From: Gammaproteobacteria bacterium
Lineage (GTDB): Bacteria > Gemmatimonadota > Gemmatimonadetes > Longimicrobiales > Gaopeijiaceae
DNA: 64,000 bases
NCBI GenBank assembly: GCA_028819075.1
Contig: JAPPMM010000028.1
Span: 124,001 to 188,000, forward strand
Direction: 5' to 3'
The first letter of the stretch is position 1, and each line of letters opens with the position of its first letter. Both the position numbers and the translations under genes were made by a program. The notes under the pieces are model-generated. The model ran no database searches. It worked only from the letters and a program-made list of their open reading frames with translations, and was not told the DNA's origin. Positions 60,986 through 64,000 of this stretch are shown here, piece after piece.

Positions 60986-62137
60986 TCAGGGGCTGAAGTC
61001 CGGAAAGCCCTCCAGCGACAACACCCGCCGCACAAGATCCGCCTGACCCGAGATGCCCTGTTTGCGGAAGATGTTCTGTATGTGCCAGCGCACCGTGCCT
61101 TCGCTGCGTCCCGTGCGCGCGGCTATGTCACGTGCGTGTTGCCCGGCGGCCACCATGACCGCCAGCCGGCTCTCGGCCGGGGTCAGGTCGAGCGCGGCTT
61201 GCACAAGGCGGACGTCGATGCTGGGCCGACGTTCCGGGTCGACGACCAGGACGAGCGCGGCGACGTGCCCGGCGCGGAAGTCCCGCTGGCGCACCGCCAC
61301 GGGGGTGACGTGCACGACCAGGTTGGTGCGGGATGACGAACGCCTGATGGTCATTGACCCGGACGATCCCGGGCCGCCGAGCCGCGGCAGCGCCTGAGCC
61401 AGCAATTGCTGCAACTCGCCGTTGTCGCGAGGCGTAGTGGCGCTCAGGAACCCTTCCCGGTCCGACAGTTCTCTTGTCTCTCGCAGCAAGCGGCAGGCCC
61501 GGTCGTTCGCCGCAATGATTCGCGCGTTCCGGTCGAGCTGGATGACGCTGCAGCGGCTCTCGTCGAGCAACGCGAAGAGCGAGCGTCCCAGCGCTCCGGC
61601 ATCGGTCAGCGTCTTGCGAACTCGCACGAACTGCCGCACGTGCGGGAGCAGGCGCCGGACCACGGCCAGCTGAGCCGAACTCCAGCCTCCCGGTTCCCGG
61701 GAGTCCGCGAGACTCAGGACGATGTTCGATCCGCCCGGTCCATCCAACCGCACGTTGAGGCCGTTCTGCATCCCGGTCCTGCGCCTCGCCTCGGTGTACG
61801 CCGGCGACTTCTTCTTCTCCCGGTCCGTGTACAGTTCGGCGGTGGGCACCAGCACTCCGTCCGCCAGACGGCCGATGCGGGGAATGCTCTCGTCGCGTTC
61901 CCAATACTCCCTGAAGTACTCCCTCTCGAGGTCCTCGCGGCGTTCGCCGTCGTGGCACAGCTGCATGAACAGGAAGTGTGCATCAGCCTGGGCGCGGCCG
62001 TCGGCAAACGCCAGGGCGCCACCCCTCGTCCCGCTGATCTCGTTGATCAGCAACGCCGCCTCCGACCAGCGCGCCTTGCCGAGCGCCGCCTCCTGCAGCG
62101 ACACCACGACGCGCTCGAACAGATCCGGTGGGTTCAT
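60986..62137 (-). CDS. LuxR-type transcriptional regulator with PAS-like domain (copy B)
   Basis: 383 residues, same layout as copy A: an unassigned N-terminal region, a PAS-like segment (SVIQLDRNARIIAANDRAC), and a C-terminal LuxR helix-turn-helix (LTPAESRLAVMVAAGQHARDIAARTGRSEGTVRWHIQNIFRKQG). It ends 90 nt from the TnpB-like stop and is divergent from the copy B kinase gene, with which it shares the 304-nt region at 62138-62441. Confidence 0.9.
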   Translation of the reverse strand: MNPPDLFERVVVSLQEAALGKARWSEAALLINEISGTRGGALAFADGRAQADAHFLFMQLCHDGERREDLEREYFREYWERDESIPRIGRLADGVLVPTAELYTDREKKKSPAYTEARRRTGMQNGLNVRLDGPGGSNIVLSLADSREPGGWSSAQLAVVRRLLPHVRQFVRVRKTLTDAGALGRSLFALLDESRCSVIQLDRNARIIAANDRACRLLRETRELSDREGFLSATTPRDNGELQQLLAQALPRLGGPGSSGSMTIRRSSSRTNLVVHVTPVAVRQRDFRAGHVAALVLVVDPERRPSIDVRLVQAALDLTPAESRLAVMVAAGQHARDIAARTGRSEGTVRWHIQNIFRKQGISGQADLVRRVLSLEGFPDFSP

Positions 62138-62441
62138 GGTACCTGCCTCGCCGCGTCACCCGAACACGCGCCTCCGGTAGCCAAATGGAGCCATAGCCTG
62201 GACACAGCGCCCCCATGCTTACCGCAAGCCCGTCATTCAAGGTAGCCGATAACATGTGATTTGTCAGTCATATTCTGAGGTCGATTAGTGATATTTAAGT
62301 GATATTACGAAATGCGGACACGTCCGGACTAGTTCTTATATGAGGATTGGATGACATTTTGAGTCGGGTTTGCGATGTTTTGGTGACGCACCGGTTGTAT
62401 CCGGGGACAGGACGACGGACGAGCTCCGGGGGGGTGGGCCG
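62138..62441. promoter_or_regulatory. Divergent regulatory region between LuxR and kinase genes (copy B)
   Basis: 304 nt without a gene. The section 62240-62345 is AT-rich and holds two direct AGTGATATT half-sites at 62287 and 62298, an 11-bp step, followed by a CGGACACGTCCG palindrome at 62315-62326. A short GGGGGG stretch precedes the kinase start. Confidence 0.55.
62287..62306. promoter_or_regulatory. Tandem AGTGATATT half-sites, PhoB-like spacing
   Basis: AGTGATATT occurs at 62287-62295 and 62298-62306. An 11-bp step is the usual arrangement of OmpR/PhoB-family operators. It lies upstream of the kinase; copy A's kinase carries an OmpR-type winged helix, but copy B's own C-terminus lies outside the window. 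Confidence 0.4.
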
Positions 62442-64000
62442 GTGACAGGCCACCCGGACGCGCTGGGAATCGAGGAGCGCGTTTCGCAACTCTGCAACGC
62501 GATCCTGCGCATCAATGCGAGCCTGGACCTTGCAACCGTCCTGCAGGAAGTCGTCGACAGCGCCCGAGCCCTGACCGGTGCCCGCCATGGCCTGATCGCC
62601 ACCGTCGACGATGCGGGCGAACCCGAATCCTGGGTCGCCTCCGGGCTGACGCGGGAGCAGTTGCGGCAGCTCGAGGAATGGGAAGATGCGCTCCGGGTCT
62701 TCGAGCGTTTCCGCGATCTTCCGGATGCGGTGCGGATCGGGGATCTGCCGACCTGGCTCCGGTCGTGCGGTTTCCTGCCCGTCGCCATTGCATCCCGGAC
62801 GCTGCAGGCCACGCCGATCCGTCATCGGGGCATCTACGCCGGCAGTGTCTTTCTCGTCGGAAAGGACGGAGACCGCGAGTTCACCCGCGAGGACGAGGAG
62901 GTTCTCGTGCTGCTGGCGTCGCAGGCAGCGACGGCGATCGCCAATGCCCGCACCTTCCGCGAGGAGCAGCGTGCGCGCACGAAGTTCCTGGGGATCGTGA
63001 CGCACGAGTTGCGCGCGCCGCTGGCCGCCATCAAGGGCTCGTCAACCACGGTGCTCGGGGCGTCCACGCGCTTCTCTTCCGCCGAGATGCTGCAGTTCTT
63101 CCGGATCATCGACGAGCAGGCCGACAACATGAGCGTCCTCATGGGCGATCTGCTCGATGCGGGGCGGATCGCGACGGGCACCCTGTCAATCTCGCCCGAA
63201 GCCTCGGACGTCGGAGCGCTGATCGACCGGGCGAGGAACACGTTCCTGGGCGCCGGCGGCCAGCAGGGCGTGCGCGTCGACGTTCCTCCGGACCTGCCGA
63301 GCGTGCTGGTGGACCGGAAGCGCATCGTGCAGGTCCTGGGCAACCTCCTCTCCAATGCGGCAAAACACTCTCAGGCATCGTCCCCGATAGAGGTGAGCGC
63401 CCGGCGGGACGGCGTGCACGTCGCGATCTCGGTCTCGGACTATGGCAAGGGCATCCCGCCCGAACGGCTCGCGCGATTGTTCTCCCGGCGGGCCGGTGCG
63501 GGCGACGGAAGGCGGGGTGTGGCGACGGGCCTGGGGCTCGCCATCTGCAATGGGCTGGTGGAGGCGCACGGAGGGCGCATCCGGGCGGAGAGCGGAGGCG
63601 AGGACCGGGGCGCCCGGTTCACGTTCACCGTCCCCATCGCCGAGGAGGCCGGCGGCGACGTGACGGCGCCGGAATCCTACGCGCGGCAACGCTCCCATCG
63701 AGGCGGGAAGCCGACGCGCATCCTGGTGGTGGACGACGACCCGCAGGCGCTGTTCTTCGTCCGCGATGCGCTCACCACGGCAGGGTACGCCGTGCTCGAG
63801 ACGGGCGAGCCGCGGGAACTGTCGAGCATCATTCGCGCGGAGCGGCCGCACCTGGTCCTGCTCGATCTGATGTTTCCCGGGACCGACGGCATCAAGCTGA
63901 TGGAACAGGTTCCGGACCTGGCCGATCTGCCGGTCATCTTCATCTCCGCCTACGCGCGGGACGAAACGATCGCGAAGGCTTTCGAAGCCGGGGCCGCCGA
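62442..64000 (+). CDS. Hybrid histidine kinase with receiver, 3' end outside window (copy B)
   Basis: At least 519 residues from GTG 62442. Domains: GAF (about 20-170), HisKA with His near 188 (VTHELRAPLAAIKGS), HATPase (SDYGKGIPPERLARL, TGLGLAICNGLVEAHGGR) and a receiver with DLVLLDLMFPGTDG-like DLMFPGTDG. Compared with copy A the PAS domain between GAF and HisKA is absent. The DNA-binding domain expected by analogy with copy A would lie beyond base 64000 and cannot be confirmed. It is divergent from the LuxR gene. Confidence 0.87.
   Translation, partial: MTGHPDALGIEERVSQLCNAILRINASLDLATVLQEVVDSARALTGARHGLIATVDDAGEPESWVASGLTREQLRQLEEWEDALRVFERFRDLPDAVRIGDLPTWLRSCGFLPVAIASRTLQATPIRHRGIYAGSVFLVGKDGDREFTREDEEVLVLLASQAATAIANARTFREEQRARTKFLGIVTHELRAPLAAIKGSSTTVLGASTRFSSAEMLQFFRIIDEQADNMSVLMGDLLDAGRIATGTLSISPEASDVGALIDRARNTFLGAGGQQGVRVDVPPDLPSVLVDRKRIVQVLGNLLSNAAKHSQASSPIEVSARRDGVHVAISVSDYGKGIPPERLARLFSRRAGAGDGRRGVATGLGLAICNGLVEAHGGRIRAESGGEDRGARFTFTVPIAEEAGGDVTAPESYARQRSHRGGKPTRILVVDDDPQALFFVRDALTTAGYAVLETGEPRELSSIIRAERPHLVLLDLMFPGTDGIKLMEQVPDLADLPVIFISAYARDETIAKAFEAGAA

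Larger units (their letters stand above)
49831..64000. repeat. Cassette copy B of a tandem duplication (continues past window)
   Basis: Same gene order and strands as copy A without the LRR metzincin, starting 27 nt after the copy A kinase stop. Regulatory motifs and the TnpB-like overlap are also duplicated. The FN3 protein, lipoprotein 3' part and kinase differ in domain content. Confidence 0.92.

Overview
The window is GC-rich, densely coded bacterial chromosome. It encodes a GreA factor, PurE, tyrosyl-tRNA synthetase and a menaquinone operon. It also has many WD40-like (PD40), D-aminoacylase, M28-type and Tat-exported proteins, and large outer-membrane or surface proteins. This repertoire suits a didermic (Gram-negative-type) high-GC lineage such as Gemmatimonadota, but that placement is inference from gene content only; no rRNA or phylogenetic marker was compared.

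Left part (1-30.2 kb), mostly metabolism. A decayed polyketide synthase acyltransferase end (1-1095) is followed by an NCS2-type permease with an unusual C-terminal ATPase-like domain, a DUF1761 membrane protein, and a minus-strand alpha/beta hydrolase and acyl carrier protein. Next come a minus-strand purE-greA-PD40 lipoprotein operon, a small unknown protein, tyrS, and a compact menF-menD-menB-menA-menE operon. On the plus strand follow a Tat-type aminotransferase, a CPBP protease, a DUF4212/sodium:solute symporter pair and a D-aminoacylase-like lipoprotein whose usual HxH is missing. After these are a cyclase, a hendecad coiled-coil protein with 33-bp tandem repeats, an M28 peptidase plus Tat-exported epimerase pair, a NatAB-like ABC exporter and an N-formylglutamate amidohydrolase-like lipoprotein. 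A small scar at 30.2-30.7 kb holds a transposase N-terminal fragment.

Right part (30.9-64 kb), two tandem copies of one accessory cassette. Copy A (30864-49803) has, from left to right: an FN3-repeat autotransporter (-), an LRR metzincin lipoprotein (-), a giant lipoprotein of carboxypeptidase-regulatory-like repeats (-), an AraC-like regulator overlapping a TnpB-like gene (+), a LuxR-type regulator (-), and a histidine kinase fused to a receiver and an OmpR-type DNA-binding domain (+). Copy B (49831 to the window end) has the same order without the LRR metzincin; its kinase is cut by the window edge.

The main discovery candidate is the TnpB-like pair. Both copies are exactly 348 codons, intact, and overlap the upstream regulator gene by 4 nt. 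Both have Arg where the first RuvC Asp is expected, lack the insert after the second motif, and lack the zinc finger and third RuvC motif. No TnpA is present. The last part of each gene plus about 27 nt past the stop is far more conserved in DNA sequence than the rest of the gene (198 of 207 positions by hand alignment), and some differences fall in predicted hairpin loops. This is what an omega-RNA-like guide scaffold would look like. I infer a domesticated, nuclease-dead, possibly RNA-guided repressor of the TldR kind, embedded with conventional regulators and a sensor kinase to control phase or expression of giant surface proteins. The regulator/lipoprotein intergenic regions carry conserved operator-like repeats in both copies.
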